From CAWEBF01 sp963807235 (GTDB lineage: Bacteria > Acidobacteriota > Vicinamibacteria > Vicinamibacterales > UBA2999): DNA of 64,000 nt. Both the position numbers and the translations under genes were made by a program. Location of the stretch: NCBI GenBank assembly GCA_963807235.1, contig CAWEBF010000029.1, positions 62,001 to 126,000 on the forward strand. Reading direction: 5' to 3'. How positions within the stretch are numbered: the stretch's first letter is position 1; the number at the start of each line of letters is the position of its first letter. Below, in pieces: positions 26,366 to 35,530 of the stretch. The notes beneath the pieces are model-generated. The model saw nothing but the letters and a program-made list of their open reading frames with translations, was not told the DNA's origin and ran no database searches.

Positions 26366-27790
26366 TCACCGAAGCTGGTCGAGCATCGCGAAGACCTCGT
26401 CGGTCACCACCTCCGGATTGCTGACGGCGATGAGGTGTTGACTGTTCGGCACGGTCTTCCAGGCGCCGCGTGTCGAGGCCGCCGCCAGGCGCCTGTGGCC
26501 CCTCTGGCGGGTCTCGCTTCGGAACGCGCTCAAGTTCGTCAGGCCCGGTACCACCAGAAGACGAGGATCTGATGCAGTCAGCACGAGCAGGGGCACGTCG
26601 GCCCTGAGCGGCGGCGCGGCCGCGAACTCGCGCACCGTGTCGGAGCCCCCGCGCACGATGGCCCCGAGCGTGCCGAACGCGCGCGCTCCGTAGGTGAATC
26701 CTCTCGACCGCCGCGCACCGTCCGAATCGCCGGTGATGCCGAAGGGATTCCACAGGCGGATCACGCCGAGCCGGGCAGCCGCCTCGAGAACCGGTGCGGC
26801 GGCACGGGCGCGGCTGAGGAGCGGCGCCTCCAGCTCGTTGACCAGCGCGCTGGTTGCCGCGTCGAGAAAGATCAGGCCGGCTGCCCGCTCCGGATACTGG
26901 CGAGCAAACATCTCGACCGTCAACCCCCCGACCGACGAGGCCACCAGCACGAACGGCGCGGGCAATCCGGCCCGGTCCTGCAGCACGGCGAGGTCGCGCG
27001 CCAGTGCGCCGGCGGTGAGCGTGCGCGGGGCCGGATCGCTCCATCCCATCCCGGCCCTGTCGTAGCTGCACACCGTCGTCCGCGAAGCGACGCGCTCTCT
27101 GACGGCCGCCGAGCTGATCGAGCTGACGCCGAAGCCAGGGGCCTCGAACAGCACGATGGGGAAGCCGGCACCGATGCACAGCAGGTGCAGCCGGCGTCCG
27201 CCGACATCGACCAGCATGCCCGGCGCCTGGAAGGTGCGCCGCGTGTGGCCGTCCGCATAGGTCTCATACGCGCGTCCAGCGAGCGGCAGCGCGACGACCA
27301 GTGCCGCAAGCGTCATCACGCGGGCCCTGCCCGTGGACAACACCCATCGCGGCGTGCGGGCGCGATACCGGTCCCACTCCTGGCCATGGTGACGTGCGGC
27401 GTAGGGCTCTTCGAAGGTGCGGACGCGTACCGCGACGAGTACCTGGACGATCGTCGCGTACAGCAGCAGGCGCCACGAACGCAGTGTCAGCGCCCAGCCC
27501 AGGATGATGAGAATCAAACCCACGTACATGGGATTCCTGGACAGCCGGTAGGGCCCCGTCGTCACCAGATGGCGTGGCGGATCCCACGGTGCCAGGGTGC
27601 CCTTTCCGGCGACGTAGAACTCGCGGACGCACCGGAGCAACAGCGCGACGCCGGCGGCCAGAGGCAGGATGCCGATCCAGCGGATCCCGTCCCACGGCCG
27701 GGCGAGCCAGAGCGGGACCGCGAAGCCCACGATGCCCGGCAACGCGAGAAACGCCAGGAGCGCGCGAAGAAAGAGCGGCGCAGTGGCCAC
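26366..27790 (-). CDS. Isoprenylcysteine methyltransferase-like membrane domain fused to alpha/beta hydrolase
   Basis: 474 residues from GTG 27790, which lies four bases after the acyltransferase stop. Residues 1-155: membrane domain with five hydrophobic stretches and the ICMT/PEMT motif LVTTGPYRLSRNPMYVGLILIILGWAL...EEPYAARHHGQEWDRYRARTPRW, which binds SAM and methylates lipids or prenylated substrates. A further helix at about 160-180 leads into an alpha/beta hydrolase (about 190-470): YDRAGMGWSDP, nucleophile elbow VASSVGGLT (Ser near 295; A-S-S-V-G rather than canonical G-x-S-x-G), and His in PNSQHLIAVSNPE. Both halves look complete. A membrane-bound lipid-modifying enzyme is inferred. 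Confidence 0.82.
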   Translation of the reverse strand: MATAPLFLRALLAFLALPGIVGFAVPLWLARPWDGIRWIGILPLAAGVALLLRCVREFYVAGKGTLAPWDPPRHLVTTGPYRLSRNPMYVGLILIILGWALTLRSWRLLLYATIVQVLVAVRVRTFEEPYAARHHGQEWDRYRARTPRWVLSTGRARVMTLAALVVALPLAGRAYETYADGHTRRTFQAPGMLVDVGGRRLHLLCIGAGFPIVLFEAPGFGVSSISSAAVRERVASRTTVCSYDRAGMGWSDPAPRTLTAGALARDLAVLQDRAGLPAPFVLVASSVGGLTVEMFARQYPERAAGLIFLDAATSALVNELEAPLLSRARAAAPVLEAAARLGVIRLWNPFGITGDSDGARRSRGFTYGARAFGTLGAIVRGGSDTVREFAAAPPLRADVPLLVLTASDPRLLVVPGLTNLSAFRSETRQRGHRRLAAASTRGAWKTVPNSQHLIAVSNPEVVTDEVFAMLDQLR

Positions 27791-27794
27791 GGGA

Positions 27795-28979
27795 CTAGTC
27801 CGCGCGATTGGGCACGAGCGTGAATCGGCTCTTGATGCGGAGAAACGGGCGCTCGAGCACGAAATAGGACAACACGGACACCGCCACGGTCCACGACAGC
27901 GCCGACAGCACCACGAACAACCAGGCCACGAGCTGGTTCTCCAGATTCACGAAAGCCGAGAACCAGGACCGGGCCAGGCTCGGACCGAATTGGTTGCCGG
28001 CCAGATGCCAGACGTAGAGACCGTACGAGATTCGCCCCAGAAACACCACCGGCCGCCGTGCCAGGAGCCAGGCGATCCACGATCCCTGGTCCAGACATCC
28101 GAGAACGATGAGAAAGAACGCGAGAGCCAGCAGCGTGAAGAGATGAACGGTCTGCGTTGACAGGAATTGGCTGATGTCGTCGCCCGGCAGCACGAAACAC
28201 ACGACGCCAAGGACAAGAGCTCCGGCGATCGCGAACACGTCCCCGGGAACGCGCTGCTTGAGCGTGGAACCGACTCCGGCCCCCAGCAACAGCCCCGCGA
28301 TGATCGAATCGGCGTGAAGAAACGGAATCACCCACACCGTGGTCTCGTCGTCGTGGAAGAGGGTGAGTGCCCATCGCAAAAGTGGCTGCGACGCAACGAC
28401 GGCCACCGCCGCCAGCGCGAAGAGCGGCTGGCTCCGGCGCAGCCACACGATTGCCGCGAACAGCAGCGGGATGAACAGATAGACCTGCTCTTCGAACGCC
28501 ACCGTCCACAGGTGCTGCGTGAAGTTGAGAGGGTTGTATTGGCCCGCGAAAGCCGTGAAGAAGTTGTCGAGCAGAAACAGATGGCCGATCGTTCTGCCCG
28601 TGACCTCAGCCATGTCCTCGCCATCCAGTGCGATGAAGTACAGGAAACAGGCTGCGACGTAGACGTAGAAGAGGGGCCAGATTCTAAGGGCCCGTCGAAT
28701 GAAGAACTTCCTGAAATCGGTCGCCCCGGTGGCCTCGTGTTCCTGGTGGAGGAGTGCGATCAGCAGATAGGCGCTGAGGACGAAGAACAGGTCCACGCCC
28801 ACCCACCCCATGCCTTGGGCTGCGGCCGCAGCCCGGCTGCCGCCCGGGAATACGGGGGAATGGTGGAGGAAGACCAACAGGAATGCGCAGAAGCGCAGCC
28901 CGTCGAGCTGTGGGAGATAGAACCGCCCTCCGGCCGCACCAGCGGCATTGCCGGTGGTGATTCCGTGAGGACGGCTCAC
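27795..28979 (-). CDS. Acyltransferase 3 family (OafA/YrhL-like) membrane protein
   Basis: 394 residues, start GTG 28979 immediately after the TAA of the upstream DUF1552 gene (no intergenic base). The N-terminus has the family signature LPQLDGLRFCAFLLVFLHH, with the catalytic-type His pair, followed by LFFVLSAYLLIALL and about ten membrane helices; FEEQVYLFIPLLFA and ISYGLYVWHLAGNQ are also family motifs. Such proteins move acetyl or other acyl groups across or onto membrane-facing sugars. Place in the operon suggests modification of the same surface or lipid product as the downstream methyltransferase/hydrolase. Confidence 0.88.
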   Translation of the reverse strand: MSRPHGITTGNAAGAAGGRFYLPQLDGLRFCAFLLVFLHHSPVFPGGSRAAAAAQGMGWVGVDLFFVLSAYLLIALLHQEHEATGATDFRKFFIRRALRIWPLFYVYVAACFLYFIALDGEDMAEVTGRTIGHLFLLDNFFTAFAGQYNPLNFTQHLWTVAFEEQVYLFIPLLFAAIVWLRRSQPLFALAAVAVVASQPLLRWALTLFHDDETTVWVIPFLHADSIIAGLLLGAGVGSTLKQRVPGDVFAIAGALVLGVVCFVLPGDDISQFLSTQTVHLFTLLALAFFLIVLGCLDQGSWIAWLLARRPVVFLGRISYGLYVWHLAGNQFGPSLARSWFSAFVNLENQLVAWLFVVLSALSWTVAVSVLSYFVLERPFLRIKSRFTLVPNRAD

Positions 28980-30305
28980 TTAGAGGCTGAGACGTCCCGT
29001 GCTGAGACCGATCTTGTTGACGTCCGCGTCCGCGAGGTCGGCAAGGGAGAGCAGCAGGTTCGCTGTCGGTTCCTTCTTGTCCACCGCGATGTGCCGATTG
29101 CCCTTCAGCCGGCCGTTTGCGCCGCCGACCAGCAGGACCGGCGGGTTGTTGCGATCGTGGGCGTTCCCATTGCCCATCCCGCTGCCGAAGTACAGCACCG
29201 ACCGATCCAGGAGCGTCCCGTCGCCGTCGGCCGTGGCCTGCAGCTTCTCGACGAACTCCGCGAGCTTCGCCACGTGATACGTCGTCAGCTTGGCGTACTT
29301 CGCGATTCCATCGGCGGTATCGCCGTGGTGTGACACCGGGTGGTGCGGCTCGGGGATGCCGATGTGCGCGTAGCTGCGGCCGCTGCCCTCGTGGCCCACC
29401 ATGAAGGTGAAGACACGCGAGATGTCGGCCTGGAACGCCAGACGCATCAGGTCGTAAGTGACCGTCAGGTGGTCGTCGATGTTGTCGGGGATGCCGAGCG
29501 GCGCCACCGCGCCTTCGGGCACGGCAGCGGCACGGGCGTCCATCCGATCGAGCTGCCGCTCCACGTCGCGGATGTTGGTCAGGTACTCCTCGAGGATGGC
29601 GTTGTCGGCCGGGCCCAGGCTGCGGCGCATCCGGCCGGCTTCCTCGGCCACCGAGTCCAGCAGACTCTGCTTCCGCCGCATGTTTGCGAGCCGCCGGGCC
29701 GCCGAGCCGCTCTCGCCGAAGATGCGCTCGAACGTCACGCGCGGGTTGACGGCCACGGGAAGCGGGCTGGTGTCGTCGCGCCACGAGATTGCGTTGAAGA
29801 ACACGCAGGGATAGCCGTCGCACGCGCCGGCGGACGTCCCCATGTCCTCGGTGCCAACCTCCAGCGACCGCAGCGGCGTGTCCTCGGCCACCTTGTCGGC
29901 GATGAACTGATCGATGCTCTTCTTCGACTCGACCACGAACTTCGCCATGGTGGTGACGGGCCCGGTGCCGTTCAGCCACGCGGCGCTGGCGCCCATGTGC
30001 ACGCCGCCCATGTCGGGATTGCCGTCGGGCGCCTTCATTCCGCTGATGGTCACGAGATGGCTGCGGAACGGCTCCAGCGGCTGCATGATCTGCTTGAACT
30101 CGAAGCCGCTGCCGGTCGTGTCCGGATGCCACAGCTGCGGGTAGATGCCGTTGGGAACGTAGATCGCCCCGAACCGGAACGGGCGCTTGGCGGCCTGCGC
30201 CGACAGCGCCGGAACCATGGCGTCCAGGAAGGGCATCGCAACCAGCCCGCCCAGCGCACCGCGGAGAAACGTTCGGCGAGGCAGGTGCTTCTTCGTGACG
30301 AACAT
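28980..30305 (-). CDS. DUF1552 domain-containing secreted protein
   Basis: 441 residues. The N-terminus KKHLPRRTFLRGALGGLVAMPFLDAM is a twin-arginine (Tat) signal. The rest is one DUF1552 domain: MGGVHMGASAAWLNGTGP, SLEVGTEDMGTSAGACDGYPCVFFNAISW, RVFTFMVGHEGSGRSYAHIGIPEPHHPVSHHGD and LYFGSGMGNGNAHDRNNPPVLLVGG. The fold is related to the alkaline-phosphatase-like DUF1501 group; activity is unknown. GGAG lies six bases before the ATG. It starts three bases after the DUF1592 gene, its constant partner in Planctomycetes and Acidobacteria. Confidence 0.93.
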   Translation of the reverse strand: MFVTKKHLPRRTFLRGALGGLVAMPFLDAMVPALSAQAAKRPFRFGAIYVPNGIYPQLWHPDTTGSGFEFKQIMQPLEPFRSHLVTISGMKAPDGNPDMGGVHMGASAAWLNGTGPVTTMAKFVVESKKSIDQFIADKVAEDTPLRSLEVGTEDMGTSAGACDGYPCVFFNAISWRDDTSPLPVAVNPRVTFERIFGESGSAARRLANMRRKQSLLDSVAEEAGRMRRSLGPADNAILEEYLTNIRDVERQLDRMDARAAAVPEGAVAPLGIPDNIDDHLTVTYDLMRLAFQADISRVFTFMVGHEGSGRSYAHIGIPEPHHPVSHHGDTADGIAKYAKLTTYHVAKLAEFVEKLQATADGDGTLLDRSVLYFGSGMGNGNAHDRNNPPVLLVGGANGRLKGNRHIAVDKKEPTANLLLSLADLADADVNKIGLSTGRLSL

Positions 30306-30308
30306 CGG

Positions 30309-32837
30309 CTACTCCTTCCGCCTTCGCGGAAACGCTTCGGCGGACAAGTTGGCGGCCCGGGTCGACACCGGCCCGGTACTAGTATCGGTCAACTTCGTGC
30401 GCATTTGGAATGGGTCGCTCCGCACAATCCCCAGCACAATCGACTGCAGTGCGTAGTTCTGCGCGGCGGCGTTTCTGACCACGCTTCGAACGACCGGCAT
30501 GTCCACCGGTTCCAGGCCGCGTCCCAAGGCGTAGATCAGCAGTTTCTCGGCGACGGTGCCCGCGAACACGTCCGGCCTGGCCAGCAGCGCCTTCCGGAGC
30601 GCCACGGGCCCATCGACCTTCGATCCGTCGGCGAGCACGCCGGCGGCATCGATGGCCAGTCCTTCCCTGGTGGCCGCGCGCCACTGCCCGACGGCGTCGA
30701 AGTTTTCCAGCGCGAAGCCCACGGGATCGATGTTGCGGTGGCACGACCCGCAGACCGGATTGGCCCGGTGGCGTTCGAGCTGTTCCCGGACCGTGGACGG
30801 CTTGTCCTTGTGCGCGCTCTCTTCGAGATCCGGCACGACCGCCGGCGGCGGAAGCGGCGGCGTGTTGAGCAGGTTCGAGATGATGTATTTCCCACGCAGC
30901 ACCGGCGAGGTGCGCGTGGCGACGGCGGTCATCGACAGCAGGCTGGCGTGGCCCAACAGGCCGCGGCGATTCGGATCGGTGACCTGCACGCGCCGGAATC
31001 TCGAGCCGTAGACGCCCCGGATGCCGTAATGCCGGGCGAGCCGCTCGTTGACGAACGTGTAGTCGGCATCGAGCAGCGACAGGGCCGAGCGGTTGTTGCG
31101 CACGATGCTGGCGAAGAAGAGTTCGGTTTCCCGCCGCATCGCCTGACGCACGTTGTCGTCGAAGTCGGGGAACAGGAGTACGTCCGGCGTGACCTTGTCC
31201 AGGTTGCGCAGCTGCAGCCACTGGCCGGTGAACGCGTTCATGAAGGCGTCGGCGCGCGGATCGGCGATCATGCGCCGCACCTGCGCCGGAAGCACACCCG
31301 GTGCGCGCAGCCGGCCCGCGACGGCCAGGTTCAGCAGCTCGTCGTCCGGGATGCTGCTCCACAGGAAGAACGACAGCCGGCTGGCGAGCTCGAGCTCGGT
31401 GACACGATGCGCCGCACCTGCGGGAAGAGCCGCGGGGTCGCTCTCGGAACGAAACAGGAAGGCCGGGCTGGTCAGAATCCTGGCAAGCCCGACTCGAATG
31501 CCGGCGTTGAAATCGCCGCCCGCGCTCCTCTCCTCACGGTAGAGCGCCAGCGGGGCCTCGACGTCGGCTTTCGTGACGGGCCGCCTGAACGCGCGGCGCG
31601 CCACCGTGGACAGGATCTGGTCCGCGCATGCCGGTTCCTGCGCGGCCGATCGCGGCGTGCACACGAACAGGCGCTGCCGTGAGGCCGAGTCGCTGAGCCC
31701 GCTGACGCCGTAGGGGCCCTCGATGATGGCGTTGCGGAGCCTGGGCATCCCGGAGGGGTTGTGGGCCTCCTGGGTGGCGCGCAGCGTGGGCAGCCACATG
31801 TTCTGTTCCTGCATCGGCCGCTCGACGAACGTGAACCCCACCTCGTGGAGGCCCGCCGTGACCTTGATGCGTGGCGACATCATCCGCTTGTCGAACTCTT
31901 CGCGCGCCACGGGCTTGTTCTCGGTGGCGCGGTCGTGGTCGTCCTTGCCGCCGATCGGCGCCGAGAAGACCTGCTTGCCGTCGATCGTCACGATGAAGAG
32001 ATGGGGCGTCTCGTGGCCCTCCACGCCGGCCAGCCCTTCGGCCACGGTCTTCAGCAGCCGTCCCGAGAACACGTACTCGCCGTCGGCCGGGAACGGATGG
32101 CGCACGAGCAGTCCGCCGCGCGTGCCCAGCGGCAGCCCGTCCACGTGCTGGTTCTGCGTGACCACCGTGCTGATCGTGAAGGTCGCCGTGCCAGGCTCGG
32201 CGCTGGCGTCGCCGGCGGCCAGCTCGGCGATCCGCAAGCCGGTGGTGAGATACCGCTCGAGGAGCAGCGGCGAGGTGGTCAGCGCCGTCGCGATGTTGTC
32301 GAACCCGAAGTCCCCGCCGTCGCTCGGCAGCAGGTCGGCGACGTCCACGGTCACGCCCAGCAGATCGCGAACCGCGTTCGAATACTCGGTGCGGTTCAGG
32401 CGGTGGAGGACGTATCGGCCCGGGCTCTGCTTTCGCGCGGCGGCGGTGTCGAGGCTTGCGGCGAGTGCCGATCGGAACTTCGTCAGCTCTGCGTGGCCGG
32501 GCGTCGGTGCTCCTTGCGGCGGCATGGCGCCCACACCGAGCTTCTTGACCACGCGTTCCCAGGTGGCCGCGTCGGCGCCGGGATCGGCGAGGTTGGCCGA
32601 ATCGAGGGCGAGCGGCGCCCCCGCGGGAAGCGGATTCCGTGTGTTGTGGCAGCCGACGCAGTAGCGGGTCAACATCGCCTGGTAGGCGAGGGGAGTGTCC
32701 GCCTTCGCCTCCGGCTTCGGCGAGACTGCGTCCACTTTGGCTTCCGGCTTCCGGCTTCCGGCTCCCGGCACCTGCGTCGTCGGTGACGCCGTCGCGGCGA
32801 TGAACAGCGTCGCCGCCGCGAAGAGCACTTTCTTCAC
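30309..32837 (-). CDS. DUF1592-family protein with N-terminal c-type haem motif
   Basis: 842 residues, GTG start overlapping the ankyrin gene stop (GTGA). Signal peptide 1-22. A single haem-c site, CVGCH near residue 60, opens the planctomycete-type cytochrome region. After it come the DUF1587 (LHRLNRTEYSNAVRDLLG), DUF1595, DUF1592 (ELASRLSFFLWSSIPDDELL), DUF1588 (NRRGLLGHASLLSMTAVATRTSPVLRGKYI) and DUF1585 modules (NPVCGSCHRNIDPVGFALENFD), where CGSCH is a second possible haem site. The set is usually found beside DUF1552, as here. A periplasmic redox or polymer-degrading role has been suggested for such pairs but is not established. Confidence 0.93.
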   Translation of the reverse strand: MKKVLFAAATLFIAATASPTTQVPGAGSRKPEAKVDAVSPKPEAKADTPLAYQAMLTRYCVGCHNTRNPLPAGAPLALDSANLADPGADAATWERVVKKLGVGAMPPQGAPTPGHAELTKFRSALAASLDTAAARKQSPGRYVLHRLNRTEYSNAVRDLLGVTVDVADLLPSDGGDFGFDNIATALTTSPLLLERYLTTGLRIAELAAGDASAEPGTATFTISTVVTQNQHVDGLPLGTRGGLLVRHPFPADGEYVFSGRLLKTVAEGLAGVEGHETPHLFIVTIDGKQVFSAPIGGKDDHDRATENKPVAREEFDKRMMSPRIKVTAGLHEVGFTFVERPMQEQNMWLPTLRATQEAHNPSGMPRLRNAIIEGPYGVSGLSDSASRQRLFVCTPRSAAQEPACADQILSTVARRAFRRPVTKADVEAPLALYREERSAGGDFNAGIRVGLARILTSPAFLFRSESDPAALPAGAAHRVTELELASRLSFFLWSSIPDDELLNLAVAGRLRAPGVLPAQVRRMIADPRADAFMNAFTGQWLQLRNLDKVTPDVLLFPDFDDNVRQAMRRETELFFASIVRNNRSALSLLDADYTFVNERLARHYGIRGVYGSRFRRVQVTDPNRRGLLGHASLLSMTAVATRTSPVLRGKYIISNLLNTPPLPPPAVVPDLEESAHKDKPSTVREQLERHRANPVCGSCHRNIDPVGFALENFDAVGQWRAATREGLAIDAAGVLADGSKVDGPVALRKALLARPDVFAGTVAEKLLIYALGRGLEPVDMPVVRSVVRNAAAQNYALQSIVLGIVRSDPFQMRTKLTDTSTGPVSTRAANLSAEAFPRRRKE

Positions 32838-34477
32838 TGCGCGACCTCGGCGGCAGCAGGCGCAGGTGCAGCTGCCGGCGCCGGCGGCAGTCCCATCAGC
32901 TCACGAAGCAGCTTCGCGACCTCCTGCTGGTTCGCGCCACGTCCGCGGCCCCGACCGCCTGGAGGCCCGCCCCCGCGCGCCCCCGCGCCTCCTGCCGGCT
33001 GCTTGCCCTCGGCGACATCGAGGGCGGTGAAACCGTCGTTGTTCTTCTGATCGAAGTCCACCTTGGCCGACGCCAGCACGCGAATCATCTCGAGGTTGCC
33101 CGTCCGCGCGGCCTGGTGCAGCAGCGTGCTGCCGTCCGGCCCCTTGGCGTTCGGGTTGGCGCCCGACGTGAGCAGCAGCGCGAACGCGTCTTCGGGCTTG
33201 CGGCTGCCGGGCTCGCGAAACGGTGCGGCGCCCTCGCGGATGTACGCGGGCCCGCCCGTCATCGCTGGTCCGCGACCGCCGGTCATCGCCACCATCGCCG
33301 GCGTGCGGCCGGCGTTCGGATTGGCGCGGCGCCCCCCGACGGAGATATCGCCAGGCTTTCTCTCGGGTTCTGCTTCGACCGGCGGCGCCTGCTCGAGTTT
33401 GGCCCCGTGCGCGATCATCACCTTCAGCGCTTCGACGTCGGCCGCGACGGCCGCGCGGAAGAACGGGGTGTTGTCGAAGCGGTCGGTGTTGGGCATGTGG
33501 GTGGAGTGGAACTGACCCTCGAACCGCTGGTTCGGATCAGCGCCGCGCTCGAGCAACATCTTCATCAGATCGAGCGCTGTCTTCGTGTTGGTGTGATCCG
33601 GGCGCCGCCGCGAGCCGTCGAACGCGAACTGGTCGGTGGTGGCGTCGCGCATCTCCGCGGCGACGTAGAGCGAGCCGTCCTTGACGTCCGAGCCAAGCTC
33701 GATCAGCGCGGCCGCCACGTCGAACCGATCGTTGTAGATGGCCACCATCGCCGCCGAGGCGTCGTCGCCGTTCTTGAGGTTGATGTTGGCGCCGCGCGTC
33801 AAGAGCTTGCGCACCATCGCCTCGTCCCCGTTGCGCGCGGCCCACATCAGCGACGAGAAGCCGCCAGTCGGATGGTCGGCGTTGTGGCGGTTGGTCAGCG
33901 AGGTGACGTGCGCCTGGCGATTCACGTCCGCACCGGCCTCGAGCAGCAGGTCCACCACGTCGATGTGGCCTTCCGCCGCCGCCCACATGAGCGCCGTGGT
34001 CTTCTGGACGCTCTCGGCGGTGTTCACGTCAACGCCGCGTGCGACCAGCAGGCGCACCGCGGGAACGCTTCCTGACCGTGCCGCCGCCATCAGCGGCGTC
34101 TCGCCTTCCGGGTGGGCGCGCGACGGACGGGCGCCCGCACGCAGCAGCAGATCCACCATCGCGGCGTCGCCGGTGCGGCTGGCCTGCAGGAGCGGCGTGA
34201 CGCCGTAGTCGTTGGCCACATCGACCGCCGCCTTTGCGGCGATCAGCGTGCGGGCTATCTCGACCTGAGAGCCATGAGCGGCCCAGAGGAGGGGAGTGGA
34301 GCCGTCGCCGGAACGGGCGTTGACGTCGGTGCCGGACGCAACGAGCCCCCGGACCGCCCGGAGGTCACCCGCCTTGACTGCCTTCGTGAGCGGACCGTCT
34401 CCGCTGGCCCCGGCCACCGACACCAGGACGGCGGCGGCCATCAGAGATACCGCAGACGCCTTCAGAACACGAGACAT
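32834..34477 (-). CDS. Secreted ankyrin-repeat protein
   Basis: 547 residues. Start at 34477 is chosen because GGAGAG lies nine bases upstream; longer frames to 34519 lack one. Signal peptide 1-26. At least nine ankyrin repeats follow (for example GDGSTPLLWAAHGSQVEIARTLIAAKA, YGVTPLLQASRTGDAAMVDLLLRAGA, GSTLLHQAARTGNLEMIRVLASAKV) with a longer insertion between about 280 and 440. The C-terminal 60 residues are Gly/Arg- and Ala/Pro-rich. First gene of an operon with DUF1592 and DUF1552; probably a periplasmic binding scaffold for them. Confidence 0.9.
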   Translation of the reverse strand: MSRVLKASAVSLMAAAVLVSVAGASGDGPLTKAVKAGDLRAVRGLVASGTDVNARSGDGSTPLLWAAHGSQVEIARTLIAAKAAVDVANDYGVTPLLQASRTGDAAMVDLLLRAGARPSRAHPEGETPLMAAARSGSVPAVRLLVARGVDVNTAESVQKTTALMWAAAEGHIDVVDLLLEAGADVNRQAHVTSLTNRHNADHPTGGFSSLMWAARNGDEAMVRKLLTRGANINLKNGDDASAAMVAIYNDRFDVAAALIELGSDVKDGSLYVAAEMRDATTDQFAFDGSRRRPDHTNTKTALDLMKMLLERGADPNQRFEGQFHSTHMPNTDRFDNTPFFRAAVAADVEALKVMIAHGAKLEQAPPVEAEPERKPGDISVGGRRANPNAGRTPAMVAMTGGRGPAMTGGPAYIREGAAPFREPGSRKPEDAFALLLTSGANPNAKGPDGSTLLHQAARTGNLEMIRVLASAKVDFDQKNNDGFTALDVAEGKQPAGGAGARGGGPPGGRGRGRGANQQEVAKLLRELMGLPPAPAAAPAPAAAEVAQ

Positions 34478-34543
34478 CACGAGACTCTCCATCCCCACGG
34501 CACCCACACCACTACCCAACCGGCAGGCGAGGGCCTCCGCAGT

Positions 34544-34570
34544 CCGAAAATTCTTTCGGTAATTTTACCG
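34544..34570. promoter_or_regulatory. Two interlocked dyads in a divergent promoter region
   Basis: CCGAAA/TTTCGG (34544-34559, 4-base centre) and CGGTAA/TTACCG (34557-34570, TT centre) share the bases CGG. They sit in the only AT-rich part of the 113-base gap between the ankyrin operon (minus) and the DUF1684 gene (plus), where an operator serving both would be expected. Binding protein unknown. Confidence 0.5.
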
Positions 34571-34590
34571 CACTACAATCACTTGCAACG

Positions 34591-35514
34591 ATGGGAACGG
34601 CCTTCTCGGGGGTGGCGGCCTGTGCCGCGGCGATGGCCGCGCTGGCGGTGGCATGCGCGCAGCCCACCCCCCAGCCCGAGGGGGCGTCGGTCACCTCGGA
34701 AGTGGAGGCCTGGCGGGCCAAGCATGAGTTCGACTACCGGCGCGACTGGGTCACAATCGCCGGCCTGCATTTCCTGAAGACCGGCGCGCAAACCGCGGGC
34801 AGCGCCGCCGCGAGCGACATCGTTCTGCCGCCGGCCGTGCCCGCCACCCTGGGCACGTTCTTCCTCGAGGGCCAGGCGGTGCGTTTCGAACCGGCGCCGG
34901 GCGCGGCCGTGGATTTGAACGGCACGCGCGTCACCGCGCCGGTCGTGCTGAAGGACGACGGCAGCGCGTCCGCCGACGAACTCACGTCGGGCGCCGTGAA
35001 GATGGCCGTGCACGTCAGCGGCGCTCGCCGCTCGTTGCGCGTGTGGGATCCCGAAGGTCCGCTGGCGCGCGGCTTCAAAGGGTTCACGTGGTTCCCGATT
35101 CAGCCGGAATACCGGGTGACAGGCCGGTTCATCGCCGACGCGACCCCTCGCAGCGTCCAGGTGAACAACACGTTTGGCGACCTGGACACCTTCACCACCC
35201 AGGGTGTTGTCGAGTTCACGCTCGGCGGGCGCACCTTGCGTCTGCGGCCATTTACCACACGGCCCGGGCGTTTCTACATCGTGTTCAAGGACGAATCCAG
35301 CGGCGAGGAAACCTACGGCGCGGCGCGGTTCCTCTACGCCGACCTGGGCAAGGACGGCGACGTGGTGCTCGATTTCAACCAGGCCTACAATCCGCCCTGC
35401 GCGTTCAACCCCTACACCACGTGTCCGATTCCGCTGCCCGAGAACCGGCTGCCCGTGAAGGTGCTGGCGGGCGAGCGGGCCTACCCCGAACACGTCGAAC
35501 TTCCCGCCTCCTGA
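34591..35514 (+). CDS. DUF1684 domain-containing lipoprotein
   Basis: 307 residues. N-terminal hydrophobic segment ending in a lipobox-like LAVACAQP, so it is likely a lipoprotein. Family features of DUF1684 follow: WRAKHEFDYRRDWVTIAGLHFLKTG, LRVWDPEGPLARGFKGFTWFPIQPEYRV, ETYGAARFLYADLGKDGDVVLDFNQAYNPPCAFNPYTTCPIPLPENRLPVKVLAGE. The last block with C-A-F-x-P-Y-x-T-C is the most conserved part of the family. Function is unknown. It is divergent from the ankyrin operon and ends ahead of a cluster of three hairpins. Confidence 0.92.
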   Translation: MGTAFSGVAACAAAMAALAVACAQPTPQPEGASVTSEVEAWRAKHEFDYRRDWVTIAGLHFLKTGAQTAGSAAASDIVLPPAVPATLGTFFLEGQAVRFEPAPGAAVDLNGTRVTAPVVLKDDGSASADELTSGAVKMAVHVSGARRSLRVWDPEGPLARGFKGFTWFPIQPEYRVTGRFIADATPRSVQVNNTFGDLDTFTTQGVVEFTLGGRTLRLRPFTTRPGRFYIVFKDESSGEETYGAARFLYADLGKDGDVVLDFNQAYNPPCAFNPYTTCPIPLPENRLPVKVLAGERAYPEHVELPAS

Positions 35515-35530
35515 CGTGACCGCCGAGGGA

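Noticed and set aside
26313..27179. Upstream extension of the substrate-binding protein gene
   Set aside because: The frame continues to 27179, but the extension is antisense-like in composition, overlaps the fusion gene in another frame, and a good signal peptide begins at 26312.
29340..31682. Long open frame of 780 codons on the plus strand
   Set aside because: It lies antisense to the DUF1552 and DUF1592 genes, whose protein families are unmistakable. The product is rich in Arg, His and Val with no motif, as expected from the third codon position of GC-rich genes.
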